Shown: positions 1-8,342, counted from the first letter of the stretch. The stretch is DNA of 45,397 bases from Planctomycetaceae bacterium (GCA_011525755.1 WYBS01000070.1:1-45397); one strand, 5' to 3'. Numbers and translations are program-made. The notes: a model not told the origin generated them from the letters alone.

Positions 1-947
1 CCGTCGGTCGCGATCCCCAGGAGATAGGTCGAGCGCAGCGACGACGGCCCGACCGAGAGCCGGAAGGCGCTCGCCCGGAGCACGCGCTCGTGCCCGCCCG
101 CGGTCACGCGGACGAGCCTCGCGCGGCCGCCCGGATCCTTCTCGACCACCTCCACGCGCTGGAGCGGGCCCTCGAGCGCCGCGGCCTTGAGGACCGGCGC
201 CGCGTCGAGCGTGCTCTTCCACCGCCAGTAGCGCGCCCCCTCGCAGAAGGGGCACGGGACGCCCGGCATCGCCGGCGACGGCTCCCGGTCGAGCCCGGTC
301 GGCACGTCGGTCGTGTGGCCGCCGCACGTCGAGTGGTAGTACGCCCGCAGGGGCTTCCGGTCGAGCGCGAGGTAGATCCCGCGCGTCGCGCGCACGCCCT
401 CGCGGAGGTGCGCGTCGTCCGGCGCGTACCGCATGCCCGCGTAGACCTGGAACGCGGTCGTGTCGTCGAGATCCCGGCCAAGGGCGACGTAGGAGAGCGT
501 GTAGGAGCGCACCGCGATCGCCTGCGCGCCTGCCGCCGCGGGCGGGATGCGCTTCAGCGGCAGCTCGCCCCGGAGCACCCCGAGCGTGTAGTTCTCGAGC
601 GGCACCTCGTTGACGAGGCGCGTGCCGTCCCACAGGAGCCGGCCCGCGTAGGTCCGGCCGGCGACCGTGAAGACGCCCTCCACGGGCACGAGATCCACGG
701 GCGCGCCCTGGCGCGTGATGCGGTAGATCCCCGTGGTCATGCGCGGCTCCGCGCCGCGCTCGCGGACCGCGAGGCCGCCCTTCCCCGTGACGTCCACGTG
801 CTCCCATGCGCCGAGCGAGTGGAGGGCCACGCGGACGAGCGGCTCCTTGCCCTCGACGAAGGCGGCTTCCCTCGGGGCCGTGGGCCTCGCGGGCGGCTGG
901 GCGCAGCCGACGAGGACGCCGAGGAGGAGGACGGCGCGACGCGGCAT
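1..947 (-). CDS. SpoIID/LytB-domain lipoprotein, C-terminus cut by window edge
   Basis: The frame is open from an ATG at 947 to the window edge, giving 315 visible residues. A lipoprotein signal (LVGC, Cys15) suggests membrane anchoring. Residues about 115-155 match the SpoIID core: NEVPLENYTLGVLRGELP followed by AGAQAIAVRSYTL. Glu128 is at the position of the catalytic Glu of SpoIID lytic transglycosylases. YYHSTCGGHTTD (about 203-214) and the late AFRLSVGPSSLRST block are also typical. SpoIID-family enzymes cleave denuded peptidoglycan glycan; outside spore formers they act in wall remodelling. The ATG overlaps the ruvB stop (ATGA), so the two are probably co-translated. I recall spoIID-like genes beside ruvAB in other bacteria. 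The family is clear; the physiological role here is inferred. Confidence 0.85.
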   Translation of the reverse strand, partial: MPRRAVLLLGVLVGCAQPPARPTAPREAAFVEGKEPLVRVALHSLGAWEHVDVTGKGGLAVRERGAEPRMTTGIYRITRQGAPVDLVPVEGVFTVAGRTYAGRLLWDGTRLVNEVPLENYTLGVLRGELPLKRIPPAAAGAQAIAVRSYTLSYVALGRDLDDTTAFQVYAGMRYAPDDAHLREGVRATRGIYLALDRKPLRAYYHSTCGGHTTDVPTGLDREPSPAMPGVPCPFCEGARYWRWKSTLDAAPVLKAAALEGPLQRVEVVEKDPGGRARLVRVTAGGHERVLRASAFRLSVGPSSLRSTYLLGIATD

Positions 948-1954
948 CAGAAGAGGAGCCCCGTCTCGCGCTGGTCGAGGATCTCGCGGCAGTGCCCGCT
1001 CGCGCAGCGCCCCTGGGGCGTGCGCTTGAGGAGCCCCTGCCGGATCAGGTAGGGCTCGTACACGTCCTCGATCGTCCGCTCCTCCTCGCCGACGGCGACC
1101 GCGATCGTCTTCAGTCCGACGGGTCCGCCGCCGTGCTTCAGGAGCGTCGCGAGGATCCGCCGGTCGAGCAGGCAGAGGCCGTGCCCGTCGACGCCGAGGC
1201 GCTCGAGGCCCTCGCCGGCCACCTCGAGGTCGATCGCGTTGCCGTACCGCTCCTGCGCGAGGTCGCGGACGCGGCGCAGGAAGCGGTTCGCGACGCGCGG
1301 CGTCCCGCGGCTGCGGGAAGCGATGAAGCCCGCGGCCTCCTCGTCGAGCTTCACCTGCAGCGACTCCGCCGAGCGGAGGAGGATGGCCGCGAGGTCGGTC
1401 GCCGGATAGAGGTCGAGCTTCTCCTGGAGGCCGAAGCGCGCGCGGAACGGCGCCCCGAGGAGCCCCTCGCGCGTGGTCGCGCCGACGAGCGTGAAGCGTT
1501 TCACCGAGAGGCGCAGCGAGCGCGCCCCGGGCCCCTGGTCGAGGACCACGTCGACCGCGAAGTCCTCCATCGCCCCGTAGAGCTTCTCCTCGACGGCGCG
1601 CGGGATCCGGTGGATCTCGTCGATGAAGAGGAAATCCCCCTCCTCGAGGTTCGTGAGGATCCCGACGAGGTCGGCGGGCCTCACGAGGGCGGGCCCGCTC
1701 GTGACGTGCAGCTGGGTCCCCATCTCGCGCGCCACGATCGCCGCGAGCGTCGTCTTGCCGAGGCCGGGGAGTCCGCTCAGCAGGAGGTGGTCGAGCGGCT
1801 CCTTCCGTGCCTTCGCGGCGGCGATCGCGAGCTTCAGGTTCTCGACGACGGCCCGCTGGCCGACGAAGCGGTCGAAGCTCCGCGGGCGCAGCGAGACCTC
1901 GAAGAGGTCCTCGCCGCCCTGGGCCGAGGGATGGACGGGCGCCGCCGACGGCAT
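947..1954 (-). CDS. ruvB: Holliday junction branch-migration helicase RuvB
   Basis: This 335-residue protein has the normal RuvB length. It is the AAA+ motor that, with RuvA and RuvC, migrates and resolves Holliday junctions. The N-terminal block LRPRSFDRFVGQ (about 22-33) is the usual RuvB entry. Walker A is GLPGLGKTTLA (about 61-71; most homologues have GPPGLGKTTLA), Walker B and its extension read FLFIDEIHR, and sensor I lies in TLVGATTREGLL. The C-terminal winged-helix region has GPVGLKTIAVAVGEEERTIE. ruvA and ruvC are not in this window. A perfect TATAAT lies 14 bases upstream of the ATG. The downstream SpoIID-type gene overlaps by 4 bases. Confidence 0.97.
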   Translation of the reverse strand: MPSAAPVHPSAQGGEDLFEVSLRPRSFDRFVGQRAVVENLKLAIAAAKARKEPLDHLLLSGLPGLGKTTLAAIVAREMGTQLHVTSGPALVRPADLVGILTNLEEGDFLFIDEIHRIPRAVEEKLYGAMEDFAVDVVLDQGPGARSLRLSVKRFTLVGATTREGLLGAPFRARFGLQEKLDLYPATDLAAILLRSAESLQVKLDEEAAGFIASRSRGTPRVANRFLRRVRDLAQERYGNAIDLEVAGEGLERLGVDGHGLCLLDRRILATLLKHGGGPVGLKTIAVAVGEEERTIEDVYEPYLIRQGLLKRTPQGRCASGHCREILDQRETGLLF

Positions 1955-1968
1955 GGGAAAGCTCCGGG

Positions 1969-1974
1969 ATTATA
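1969..1974 (-). promoter_or_regulatory. -10 box of ruvB
   Basis: TATAAT, directly preceded by TG, on the minus strand 14 bases before the ruvB ATG. No good -35 is visible at 16-18 bases. The predicted transcript would have a leader of about 8 bases without a proper Shine-Dalgarno site. Confidence 0.6.
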
Positions 1975-2046
1975 CATCGGCTGGGGGGAGGAAAGGGATT
2001 GCCACGCTACAGGATGCGAAACGGGGCCGCGCGGTCGCGTGCTTGG

Positions 2047-2052
2047 TACACT
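2047..2052 (+). promoter_or_regulatory. -10 box of ubiE, leaderless geometry
   Basis: TACACT ends 8 bases before the GTG start chosen for ubiE. No ribosome-binding site is seen, so the mRNA may begin at or next to the start codon. Confidence 0.45.
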
Positions 2053-2060
2053 CGCCGCCC

Positions 2061-2744
2061 GTGCGGAAGGATGCGGCGACGGTCCAGGCGATGTTTTCCG
2101 ACATCGCGCCGCGCTACGACTTCCTCAACCACCTCCTTTCCCTGAACGTCGACCGCCGCTGGCGCCGCCGCGCCGCGGCCCTCGCCGGACCGAAGGGCCC
2201 CGTCCTCGACATCTGCACCGGGACCGGGGACCTTGCGGCGGCCATGGCGAAGGCCGCCCGGCGCACGGTGCTCGGCCTCGACTTCTGCGGGCCGATGCTA
2301 CGGCGGGGGAAGGACAAGCGGGAGTGCGCGGACGTGCGGTTCCTCCGGGGCGACGCGCTCCACCTGCCGCTGCCGTCGGACCGATTCGACGTCGTCTCCG
2401 TCGGCTTCGGCATCCGCAACGTGGCCGACCTCGACGCGGGCCTTTCCGAGATGGTGCGCGTGGCGCGTCCCGGCGGCCGGATCGCGATCCTCGAGTTCAC
2501 GATGCCGGGGAACCGGGTCCTCAGGACCCTCTACGGCGTCTACTTCGGGCGCGTCCTTCCGTTCATCGGCAACCTCGTCTCGCGCAGCCGGGCGTACACC
2601 TACCTGAACCGCACCGTGCTCGCGTGGACGACCGAGAAGGAGCTCGCGGAGCGCATGAAGCGGGCCGGCTGCGCGTCGGTCACGGTGCACCCGCTCACCT
2701 TCGGGATCGCCGCGGTGCACCTGGGCGTCAAGGCCGGTGGGTAG
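2061..2744 (+). CDS. ubiE: demethylmenaquinone methyltransferase (UbiE/MenG family)
   Basis: The 227-residue SAM methyltransferase is of normal UbiE length. It opens with VQAMFSDIAPRYDFLNHLLS, the family signature. SAM-binding motif I is DICTGTGDLA (about 52-61), followed by LGLDFCGPML. FDVVSVGFGIRNVADL and ARPGGRIAILEFTMPG are the other UbiE hallmarks. It should perform the final C-methylation of demethylmenaquinone, since the window also carries mqnA and ubiX/ubiA-type genes of the futalosine route. GTG 2061 is preferred because it falls 8 bases after a TACACT box and gives the usual N-terminus; an in-frame TTG at 2043 is an alternative. The frame stays open upstream, but that part is antisense to ruvB and not family-like. 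Confidence 0.93.
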   Translation: MRKDAATVQAMFSDIAPRYDFLNHLLSLNVDRRWRRRAAALAGPKGPVLDICTGTGDLAAAMAKAARRTVLGLDFCGPMLRRGKDKRECADVRFLRGDALHLPLPSDRFDVVSVGFGIRNVADLDAGLSEMVRVARPGGRIAILEFTMPGNRVLRTLYGVYFGRVLPFIGNLVSRSRAYTYLNRTVLAWTTEKELAERMKRAGCASVTVHPLTFGIAAVHLGVKAGG

Positions 2745-2768
2745 CGCGCAGGCACGGCGCCGGAAGGA

Positions 2769-2783
2769 GGGGGGCACGGGGGG
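2769..2783 (+). repeat. dispersed G-tract element
   Basis: Six G, CAC, six G, between the ubiE stop and the next gene. It belongs to the recurring family of paired G-runs described in the findings. Confidence 0.5.
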
Positions 2784-2800
2784 AGGACCCTCGGGGAGCC

Positions 2801-3508
2801 GTGGCGAAGGTCCAGAAGAAGGCGCGCGTCGCGGCCGCGTATCTCGAGGCGAGCCGCACGCCCGCCGCGAGCTTCGTCTTCATCGCGCCGCTCTTCGCCC
2901 TCTTCGAGGTCGCGCTCGCGGCCGACGCCCAGGTGCGCAGCGGCACCGTCCCGCTCGTGCGCGAGCTTTTCGACCCCGTGAGCCACTTCGGCCTCGTCGC
3001 GCTGAACCTCGTCCTCCTCGGCATCCTGTGCTTCGCGATCTGGAGGACCCGCGCCAGGCGCCGCCGCGTGACGGGACTCTACGGCCTCATGTTCGCCGAG
3101 TCGCTCGCGTGGGCCGGCCTGATGCTCGGCCTCGGGGCGCTCGTGATGCCGCACCTGCTCGCGCTCCCCGAGTCGCCCCGGAAGCTCCTCGGCGGCATCG
3201 GGGCGGGCATCTACGAGGAGTTCCTCTTCCGCTTCCTGTTCCTCGGGGGCATGGTGCTCGTCCTCCACAAGGGCCTCGGCGCGAGCCCGGTCGGCGCGGT
3301 CCCCTTCGCGATCGTCGTATCCGCGGCCACCTTCAGCTACGCCCACCACGCGATGGGGGGGGAGCCTTACACGCACGCCGCCTTCCTCTACCGCACCCTC
3401 ATGGGCGTGATCCTCGGGGCGGTCTTCTCCGTGCGCGGCCTCGGGATCGTCGTCTACGCCCACGCCCTCTACAATGTCGCCCTCGAGCTCCTCCGGCATG
3501 TCCCCTGA
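2801..3508 (+). CDS. CPBP-family intramembrane metalloprotease
   Basis: A 235-residue multi-pass protein with about six hydrophobic segments. The CPBP (Abi/CAAX-like) motifs are present: EExxxR in YEEFLFR, FxxxH in FSYAHH, and a C-terminal His in YAHALYN. These should ligand the catalytic metal. In bacteria such proteins cleave membrane substrates or act in self-immunity; the substrate here cannot be read from sequence. GTG 2801 follows a GGGGAG site and gives an N-terminus rich in Lys/Arg before the first membrane segment. The last 11 bases overlap ubiX, so it is embedded in the quinone operon, though a direct quinone role is not implied by the family. Confidence 0.85.
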   Translation: MAKVQKKARVAAAYLEASRTPAASFVFIAPLFALFEVALAADAQVRSGTVPLVRELFDPVSHFGLVALNLVLLGILCFAIWRTRARRRRVTGLYGLMFAESLAWAGLMLGLGALVMPHLLALPESPRKLLGGIGAGIYEEFLFRFLFLGGMVLVLHKGLGASPVGAVPFAIVVSAATFSYAHHAMGGEPYTHAAFLYRTLMGVILGAVFSVRGLGIVVYAHALYNVALELLRHVP

Positions 3509-4088
3509 ACTCGCCGTCGCCCTGACCGGCGCCTCGGGCGCCGCCTACGGCCTCTCGCTCGTGCGCGCGCTCGCGGCCGCGGGCCGCCGCGTGCACGTCG
3601 TCGTCTCGCCCGGCGGGGCGCGCGTGCTGCGGGAGGAGTGCGACGTCTCGCTCAACCCGAAGGCGCCGGACGCGCGGATCCTCGCGCCGGAGACGCCCGA
3701 CCGGCTCGTCCCGCACGCCTTCGAGGACTACGGCGCGTCGATCGCGTCGGGCTCCTACCCGCTCGGGGCGCTGGCCGTCTGCCCCTGCTCGATGGGCACG
3801 CTCGGCCGCATCGCCGCGGGAACGGCGGAGAACCTCGTCGCACGCGCGGCGGACGTGTGCCTGAAGGAGCGCCGCCCGCTCGTGCTCGTGCCGCGCGAGG
3901 CGCCGCTCTCGCCGATCCATCTCGGGAACATGCTCAAGCTCGCGCGCGCGGGCGCGACGATCCTCCCCGCGTCGCCGGGCTTCTACCACCGCCCGCGCAC
4001 GGTGGACGACGTCGTGCGGTTCGTCGTCGCGCGCGTGATGGAGCACATGGGCGTCGCGCAGGATCTCGTCCCGCCGTGGAAGGGTTGA
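3498..4088 (+). CDS. ubiX: UbiX-family flavin prenyltransferase
   Basis: A 196-residue protein of UbiX length. It attaches dimethylallyl to FMN to make the prenylated flavin needed by UbiD-type decarboxylases; in futalosine menaquinone synthesis the UbiX/UbiD-like pair decarboxylates the naphthoate intermediate. Visible motifs are LTGASGAAYGLSLVRAL (N-terminal FMN-binding loop), ASGSYPLGALAVCPCSMGTLGRIAAGTAENL, and RPLVLVPREAPLSPIHLGNML. ATG 3498 gives the normal N-terminus; an in-frame ATG at 3474 would add eight Ser-rich residues and is less likely. It overlaps the CPBP gene by 11 bases and the next gene by 4. No ubiD-like partner lies in the window. Confidence 0.93.
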   Translation: MSPELAVALTGASGAAYGLSLVRALAAAGRRVHVVVSPGGARVLREECDVSLNPKAPDARILAPETPDRLVPHAFEDYGASIASGSYPLGALAVCPCSMGTLGRIAAGTAENLVARAADVCLKERRPLVLVPREAPLSPIHLGNMLKLARAGATILPASPGFYHRPRTVDDVVRFVVARVMEHMGVAQDLVPPWKG

Positions 4089-4984
4089 GAACCGCGGGTT
4101 CCCCGGGGCCCCTCCCCTTCCTCTCGCAGGTGCGCGAGACCGCGGAGATGATCAAGATCGGCCACTCCGTGTTCGCGCTGCCCTTCGCGGTCGCGAGCAT
4201 GGCGCTCGCGATGCGCGCCGAGGGCCGCTGGTCGCTGCGCGCGACGATCTGGATCGTCGTCTGCGCGGTCGCCGCGCGCACGGCGGCGATGGCGCAGAAC
4301 CGGCTCCTCGACGCGCGGCTCGATGCGGGAAACCCGCGCACCGCAGGGCGCGCGCTGCCGGCGGGGCGCGTGACCCGGGGCTTCGTCGTCGCGCTCGTGC
4401 TCGCGAGCTCCGCGGCCTTCGTCGCGGGCGCGGGGCAGCTCAACCGCCTCTGCCTCCTGCTCTCGCCCGCGGTCCTCCTCGTGCTCCTCGCGTACCCGTA
4501 CGCGAAACGCTTCACGGCCCTCTGCCACCTGTGGCTCGGCGTCTCCCTCGGTCTCTCGCCGCTCGGGGCGTGGGTCGCGGTGCGCGGGTCGTTCGAGGGG
4601 ATCGCAACCCCCCTGCTCCTCGGCGGCGCGGTCACGCTCTGGACGGCCGGGTTCGACCTCATCTACGCCTGCCAGGACGTCGCGCACGATCGCGCGGCGG
4701 GGCTCTTCAGCGGGCCCGCCCGGCTCGGCGTCGCGGGCGCGCTGCGGCTCTCGGTCGCCCTGCACGTCGCCTGCTTCGCGCTCCTCGCGCTCCTCTACGC
4801 CGTGAACCCCGATGTCTCGTGGGCGTACGGCATCGGCCTCGTCGCGGCGGGGGCGCTCCTCGTCTACGAGCACAGCATCGTCTCTCCGGGCGACCTGAGC
4901 CGGGTGGACACGGCCTTCTTCACCCTGAACGGGCTCGTGTCGCTCGTGCTCGGCGGGCTCACGGTCGCCGACGCGTTCCTGTGA
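4085..4984 (+). CDS. mqnP: UbiA-family prenyltransferase, MqnP-like
   Basis: A polytopic membrane prenyltransferase of 299 residues from the TTG at 4085, which overlaps the ubiX stop (TTGA). The two Asp-rich motifs are clear: NRLLDARLDAGNPRTAGRALP and DLIYACQDVAHDRAAGL. The entry IKIGHSVFALPFA is typical of the UbiA subgroup used in futalosine pathways. It should attach the polyprenyl chain to the naphthoate ring before UbiE methylation. In-frame GTG 4130 and ATG 4148 are alternative starts; the extra N-terminus from 4085 is Gly/Pro-rich and partly encoded by a G-tract element at 4101-4117, so a later start is quite possible. The family is certain; assignment to menaquinone rests on mqnA elsewhere in the window. 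Confidence 0.9.
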   Translation: MRTAGSPGPLPFLSQVRETAEMIKIGHSVFALPFAVASMALAMRAEGRWSLRATIWIVVCAVAARTAAMAQNRLLDARLDAGNPRTAGRALPAGRVTRGFVVALVLASSAAFVAGAGQLNRLCLLLSPAVLLVLLAYPYAKRFTALCHLWLGVSLGLSPLGAWVAVRGSFEGIATPLLLGGAVTLWTAGFDLIYACQDVAHDRAAGLFSGPARLGVAGALRLSVALHVACFALLALLYAVNPDVSWAYGIGLVAAGALLVYEHSIVSPGDLSRVDTAFFTLNGLVSLVLGGLTVADAFL

Positions 4985-4987
4985 ATG

Positions 4988-5003
4988 GGGGGGCTCCGGG
5001 GGC
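4988..5003 (+). repeat. dispersed G-tract element, core form
   Basis: GGGGGGGCTCCGGGGG lies directly after the prenyltransferase stop codon. The same core is inside mutL (7570-7586 and inverted at 7736-7753), and a shorter form lies inverted at 24955-24972. Confidence 0.6.
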
Positions 5004-5020
5004 GGTATCAGGGGTGGCGA

Positions 5021-5103
5021 TGACCTTCGTCCTCCTCGCGGTCCTCGGCACCCTCCTCCTGCGGGAGATCTTTATCCGGCTCCTCTCCGGACCCCGCCGG
5101 TAG
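5021..5103 (+). CDS. possible 27-residue single-span membrane peptide
   Basis: ATG 5021 opens a short frame encoding one hydrophobic segment (MTFVLLAVLGTLLL) followed by a basic tail ending RLLSGPRR. An AGGGG lies six bases upstream. The layout of one membrane helix plus a positive tail is typical of small membrane peptides, but chance coding at high GC is quite possible. It sits between the prenyltransferase and holA, and its stop overlaps the start of the holA promoter region. Confidence 0.3.
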
Positions 5104-5104
5104 C

Positions 5105-5110
5105 TAGAAT
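5105..5110 (+). promoter_or_regulatory. -10 box of holA, leaderless geometry
   Basis: TAGAAT ends 8 bases before GTG 5119. GTG 5113 would lie upstream of the expected transcription start, so 5119 is preferred for holA. Confidence 0.5.
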
Positions 5111-5118
5111 CGGTGCTC

Positions 5119-6093
5119 GTGAAGGGTGTCGTCCTGATCCTCGGGCCGGAGCGATTCATCGCCCGCCTGGCGGTCGAGCGCGTGATCGCGGAGCACGAGG
5201 GGCTCGAGCTGACGCGCTACGCCGGGGAGGGGATCGAGGCCGCCCTGGTCCTCGACGACGTGCGTACGCCCACGCTCTTCGGGGGCGGGCGGATCGTGGT
5301 CGTGGAGGACGCGGGCGAGATGCTGCGCGGCGCGCTCGAGGCGTTCGCCGCGTATGCGGCGCGCCCGACGCCCTCGGCGGTTCTCGTGCTCGTCGCCACG
5401 GGGCTCGACGGACGCCTCAAGGGGGCGAAGCAGCTCAAGGAGGCGGCGGAGGTGATCGCGTGCGAGCCGCCCCGCCCGTGGGAGCTCCTGACCTGGATCC
5501 GGGACCGGGCCCGGGACGCCTACGGCCTGCAGGCGGGGGAGGCGACGACCGGGGCGCTGCGGCGGCTCGTGGGGGAGGACCTCGGGCTCCTCGACGCGGC
5601 GCTCGCGCGGCTCCGCGAGCAGATCGCGCCGCGGGTCCTCCTGAGGCCCGAGGACGTCGAGGGGTCGACCGAGGACCACCGGAGCCCCGCGATCTTCGAG
5701 CCCTTGAACGCGATCGAGGAGGGGGACCTCCGCGCCGGCCTCGCCGCGATCGCGGCGGCCTTCGAGGAGGGCATCCGGATCCACGAGGACGTGGTGTCGG
5801 AGGACGGCGCCGTCGCGGCGATCCTCCTCGACCACATGCACCGGGCGTACGTGAAGCTCCTCCGGTACCACCTTCTCCGGAAGCTCGGCGCGAGCGAGGA
5901 CGATGCCGCCCGCCGGGCGGGCTGCTCCCCGAAGCAGGTCTCGTTCTTCGTGCCGCGGGCGCGGAAGCACCGCCTGGAGACGCTCGTGTCGCGCCATGGG
6001 CATTTCGCCGAGGCCGACGCCGCGCTCAAGGGAAGCGGCGCGGCAGGCGGCCGCGAGGTGCTCGAAAAGCTCGTTCTCGACCTCCTCGGGTGA
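5119..6093 (+). CDS. holA: DNA polymerase III delta subunit
   Basis: A 324-residue HolA, the clamp-loader subunit that opens the beta clamp. The N-terminus VVLILGPERFIARLAVERVI corresponds to the modified P-loop region (family form: lY.lyGdE.fL). Mid-protein, PWELLTWIRDRARDAYGLQAGEATTGALRRLVGEDLGLLDAALARL is the usual domain II block with its leucine-rich helices. The C-terminal third has the SPAIFEPLNAIEEGDLRAGLAAI block and an arginine-rich helical domain. GTG 5119 is chosen from the -10 spacing; GTG 5113 would add two residues. It is followed after 22 bases by an unknown gene and mutL, a DNA-maintenance cluster. Confidence 0.85.
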   Translation: MKGVVLILGPERFIARLAVERVIAEHEGLELTRYAGEGIEAALVLDDVRTPTLFGGGRIVVVEDAGEMLRGALEAFAAYAARPTPSAVLVLVATGLDGRLKGAKQLKEAAEVIACEPPRPWELLTWIRDRARDAYGLQAGEATTGALRRLVGEDLGLLDAALARLREQIAPRVLLRPEDVEGSTEDHRSPAIFEPLNAIEEGDLRAGLAAIAAAFEEGIRIHEDVVSEDGAVAAILLDHMHRAYVKLLRYHLLRKLGASEDDAARRAGCSPKQVSFFVPRARKHRLETLVSRHGHFAEADAALKGSGAAGGREVLEKLVLDLLG

Positions 6094-6115
6094 CACCTGC
6101 CTCCGACTAAGGAGT

Positions 6116-6556
6116 GTGAGAAAACATCGCCCCGAGCTGAAGCTCGAGCTCAAGGAGCTCGGCACGGTGGACCCCTTCGGCCTGAAGCTGGTCGAGCATC
6201 CCGAGGGCTCCGCCGCGTACTTCGTCGAGGACCCGCGCGCCGCGGGCCCCCGTGTCCCCGTGGAGACCGCGGGTCTCCACCTCGTCGGCGCCGGCCAGGC
6301 GCTGCTCGCCCTCTCGCTCCGCTGGATGTGCGGGGCGGGCCGCTGCTCCGACCCGCCGCCCTTCCCCTCGGGGGAGGCGCGGCTCCTCCTCGGTCGCCGG
6401 GAGGCCCGGCTCCTCGCGGCGCTCCTCCGGCGCCACCTCGCGCGCCTGCCGGAGCCGCCCCGGTGGATGCCCACGCTCCTCGTCTCGCTCGAGCAGATGG
6501 ACGAGTTCCTGCGCTGGGACGATGTCCCTGGCCCCGCGGAAGATGGCGGGCCGTGA
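6116..6556 (+). CDS. conserved-looking hypothetical protein before mutL
   Basis: I do not recognise this 146-residue protein. From GTG 6116 it starts VRKHRPELKLELKELG, has a central hydrophobic stretch (LVGAGQALLALSLRWMCG) and a Leu/Arg-rich segment (EARLLAALLRRHLARLPEPP), and ends acidic (DDVPGPAEDGGP). No signal peptide or convincing membrane helix is seen. It is a likely real gene because it fills the space between holA and mutL and overlaps mutL by 4 bases (GTGA). AAGGAG lies only one base before the GTG, too close for normal initiation, so the true start is uncertain. Confidence 0.6.
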   Translation: MRKHRPELKLELKELGTVDPFGLKLVEHPEGSAAYFVEDPRAAGPRVPVETAGLHLVGAGQALLALSLRWMCGAGRCSDPPPFPSGEARLLLGRREARLLAALLRRHLARLPEPPRWMPTLLVSLEQMDEFLRWDDVPGPAEDGGP

Positions 6557-8322
6557 TCGGGAAGACGAAGAGCCGGCACGTGATCCGTGTCCTCGACCCC
6601 CACGTCGCGAACAAGATCGCGGCGGGGGAGGTCGTGGAGCGGCCGGCGTCCGTCGTGAAGGAGCTCGTCGAGAACGCGCTCGACGCCCACGCGACCCGCG
6701 TCGAGGTCCACGTGGAGCGCGGCGGCGCGCGCCTCGTCCGCGTGGTGGACGACGGGAGCGGGATCGCCCGCGAGGACCTGCCGCTCGCGTTCCTGCCGCA
6801 CGCCACGAGCAAGCTCTCGGACGTGGACGACCTCGAGAGCATCGCGACGCTCGGGTTCCGCGGCGAGGCGCTCGCCTCGATCGGGGCCGTCTCGCAGGCC
6901 CGGATCGTCTCGCGCGAGCGCGCGGCGGAGGCGGGCTTCGAGATCGCGGACGAGGGTGGCGTCCTCTCGGAGGTCCGCGCGGCGGCCGCCGCGCCCGGCA
7001 CGGACGTGACCATCCGCAACCTCTTCTTCAACACGCCGGCCCGCGCGCGCTTCCTCCGCAGCGCGCGCACCGAGCTCGGCCACATCGAGGATCTCCTTCG
7101 CTGCTTCGCGCTCGCGTTCCCGGAGGTGGGGTTCCGCCTCGTCCACGACGGCGAGGAGCGGCTCCGCGCGGCGCCGGGCGAGGACCGCCGGTCGCGCCTC
7201 CGCGCCCTCTACGGCAGGGAGCTCGAGGGGCGGCTGCTCGCCGTGCGGGAGAACGGCGTCGAGGCCTACCTCGGCCCGCCGTCGGTGACGCGGCCGAACG
7301 CGCGCGACCTCCACTTCTTCGTCAACGGGCGGTACGTGCGCGACCGGATCCTCCTGCGGGTCGTGAAGGACGCCTACAGGGACGCGATGCACGGCGGTCG
7401 CTACCCGGTCGCGTTCCTCTTCCTCGAGGTGGATCCCGCGACGATCGACGTCAACGTCCACCCCGCGAAGGCGGAGATCCGCTGGCGCGACCCGCAGTGG
7501 CTCCACGCGGCGGTCGCGCCGCTCCTCGCGCGCGCGCTGCGCGGGGCCGACCTCTCGGTGTCGGATGCCGGGGGGGGCTCCGGGGGCCACGCCGGCGGTC
7601 AGCCCGGGGACCGGGAGGAGGGCGTCCGCCGGGCGATGGCGGACTTCATGCGGCGCGCGGCCGAGGGCCACGGGCCGCGAGTCTACGAGGGCGAGGCCCC
7701 CGAAGGCCCCCGGCAAGGCGTCGCCCAAGGCGCCTCCCCCCCGGAGCCCCCCCTCCTCGGCGTCTTCCAGGCGCACGACTCCTGGCTCGTGTGCGAGGTC
7801 GAGGACGGGATCGCGATCGTCGACCAGCACGCGCTCCACGAGCGCGTCCAGTACGACCGGATCCTGAAGCGCCTCTCCGAGGGCGGCGTGGACGCGCAGC
7901 GCCTGCTCGTCCCGGAGGAGGTCGAGCTGGGCGCGGCCGACTGCGCGCTCCTCGAGGAGTCGAAGGACCTCCTCGCGCGGTGCGGGATCGCCTTCAGCCC
8001 CTTCGGCGACCGCTCGGTCGCCGTCGAGACGCTGCCCGCGGTCGTGCCGCGCGCGCGGGCCGCGGACCTCCTGCGCGACCTCGTCGACCTCCTGCGCGCG
8101 CGCGGCGGGGCCGTGGATCCGCGCACGCTCTTCCACGACGTCGCCGACACGATGGCGTGCAAGGCGGCGGTCCGGTTCGGCGACCGGCTCTCCCGCGAGG
8201 AGGTGATGGCGCTCCTCCGCGAGAGCGGCGCGCTCGACAGGGCGTTCGTCTGCCCGCACGGCCGGCCGACGGTCTGGCGGATCCCGTTCGCGGAGCTGCG
8301 GCGGCGGTTCGGGCGGACGTAG
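6553..8322 (+). CDS. mutL: DNA mismatch repair endonuclease MutL
   Basis: A 589-residue MutL from GTG 6553, overlapping the previous stop. The GHKL ATPase domain is complete: VANKIAAGEVVERPASVVKELVENALDA, DDGSGI, LPHATSKL and TLGFRGEALASI. The C-terminal dimerisation/endonuclease domain carries DQHALHERVQYD (around residue 424), ACKAAVRFGDRLS and the final CPHGRPT, so this should be the metal-dependent nicking type. In DQHA(x2)E(x4)E the last Glu is Asp here. The linker between domains (about 335-410) is Gly/Pro-rich and contains two G-tract elements, one in each orientation. GTG 6580 would be an alternative start closer to the usual N-terminus. Confidence 0.95.
   Translation: MIGKTKSRHVIRVLDPHVANKIAAGEVVERPASVVKELVENALDAHATRVEVHVERGGARLVRVVDDGSGIAREDLPLAFLPHATSKLSDVDDLESIATLGFRGEALASIGAVSQARIVSRERAAEAGFEIADEGGVLSEVRAAAAAPGTDVTIRNLFFNTPARARFLRSARTELGHIEDLLRCFALAFPEVGFRLVHDGEERLRAAPGEDRRSRLRALYGRELEGRLLAVRENGVEAYLGPPSVTRPNARDLHFFVNGRYVRDRILLRVVKDAYRDAMHGGRYPVAFLFLEVDPATIDVNVHPAKAEIRWRDPQWLHAAVAPLLARALRGADLSVSDAGGGSGGHAGGQPGDREEGVRRAMADFMRRAAEGHGPRVYEGEAPEGPRQGVAQGASPPEPPLLGVFQAHDSWLVCEVEDGIAIVDQHALHERVQYDRILKRLSEGGVDAQRLLVPEEVELGAADCALLEESKDLLARCGIAFSPFGDRSVAVETLPAVVPRARAADLLRDLVDLLRARGGAVDPRTLFHDVADTMACKAAVRFGDRLSREEVMALLRESGALDRAFVCPHGRPTVWRIPFAELRRRFGRT
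7570..7586 (+). repeat. dispersed G-tract element inside mutL linker
   Basis: GGGGGGGGCTCCGGGGG encodes part of the Gly/Ser linker GGGSGGHAGG between the ATPase and C-terminal domains of MutL. Confidence 0.6.
7736..7753 (-). repeat. dispersed G-tract element inside mutL linker, inverted copy
   Basis: CCCCCCCGGAGCCCCCCC on the plus strand is the inverse of the core element. Here it encodes Pro-rich residues (PPEPP) at the end of the same MutL linker, so a single gene holds both orientations about 150 bases apart. Confidence 0.6.
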
Positions 8323-8342
8323 GGCGAGGAGCGTTCGCGGGG

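Noticed and set aside
2043-2060. TTG 2043 as ubiE start
   Set aside because: It lies before the predicted transcription start and adds residues not typical of UbiE.
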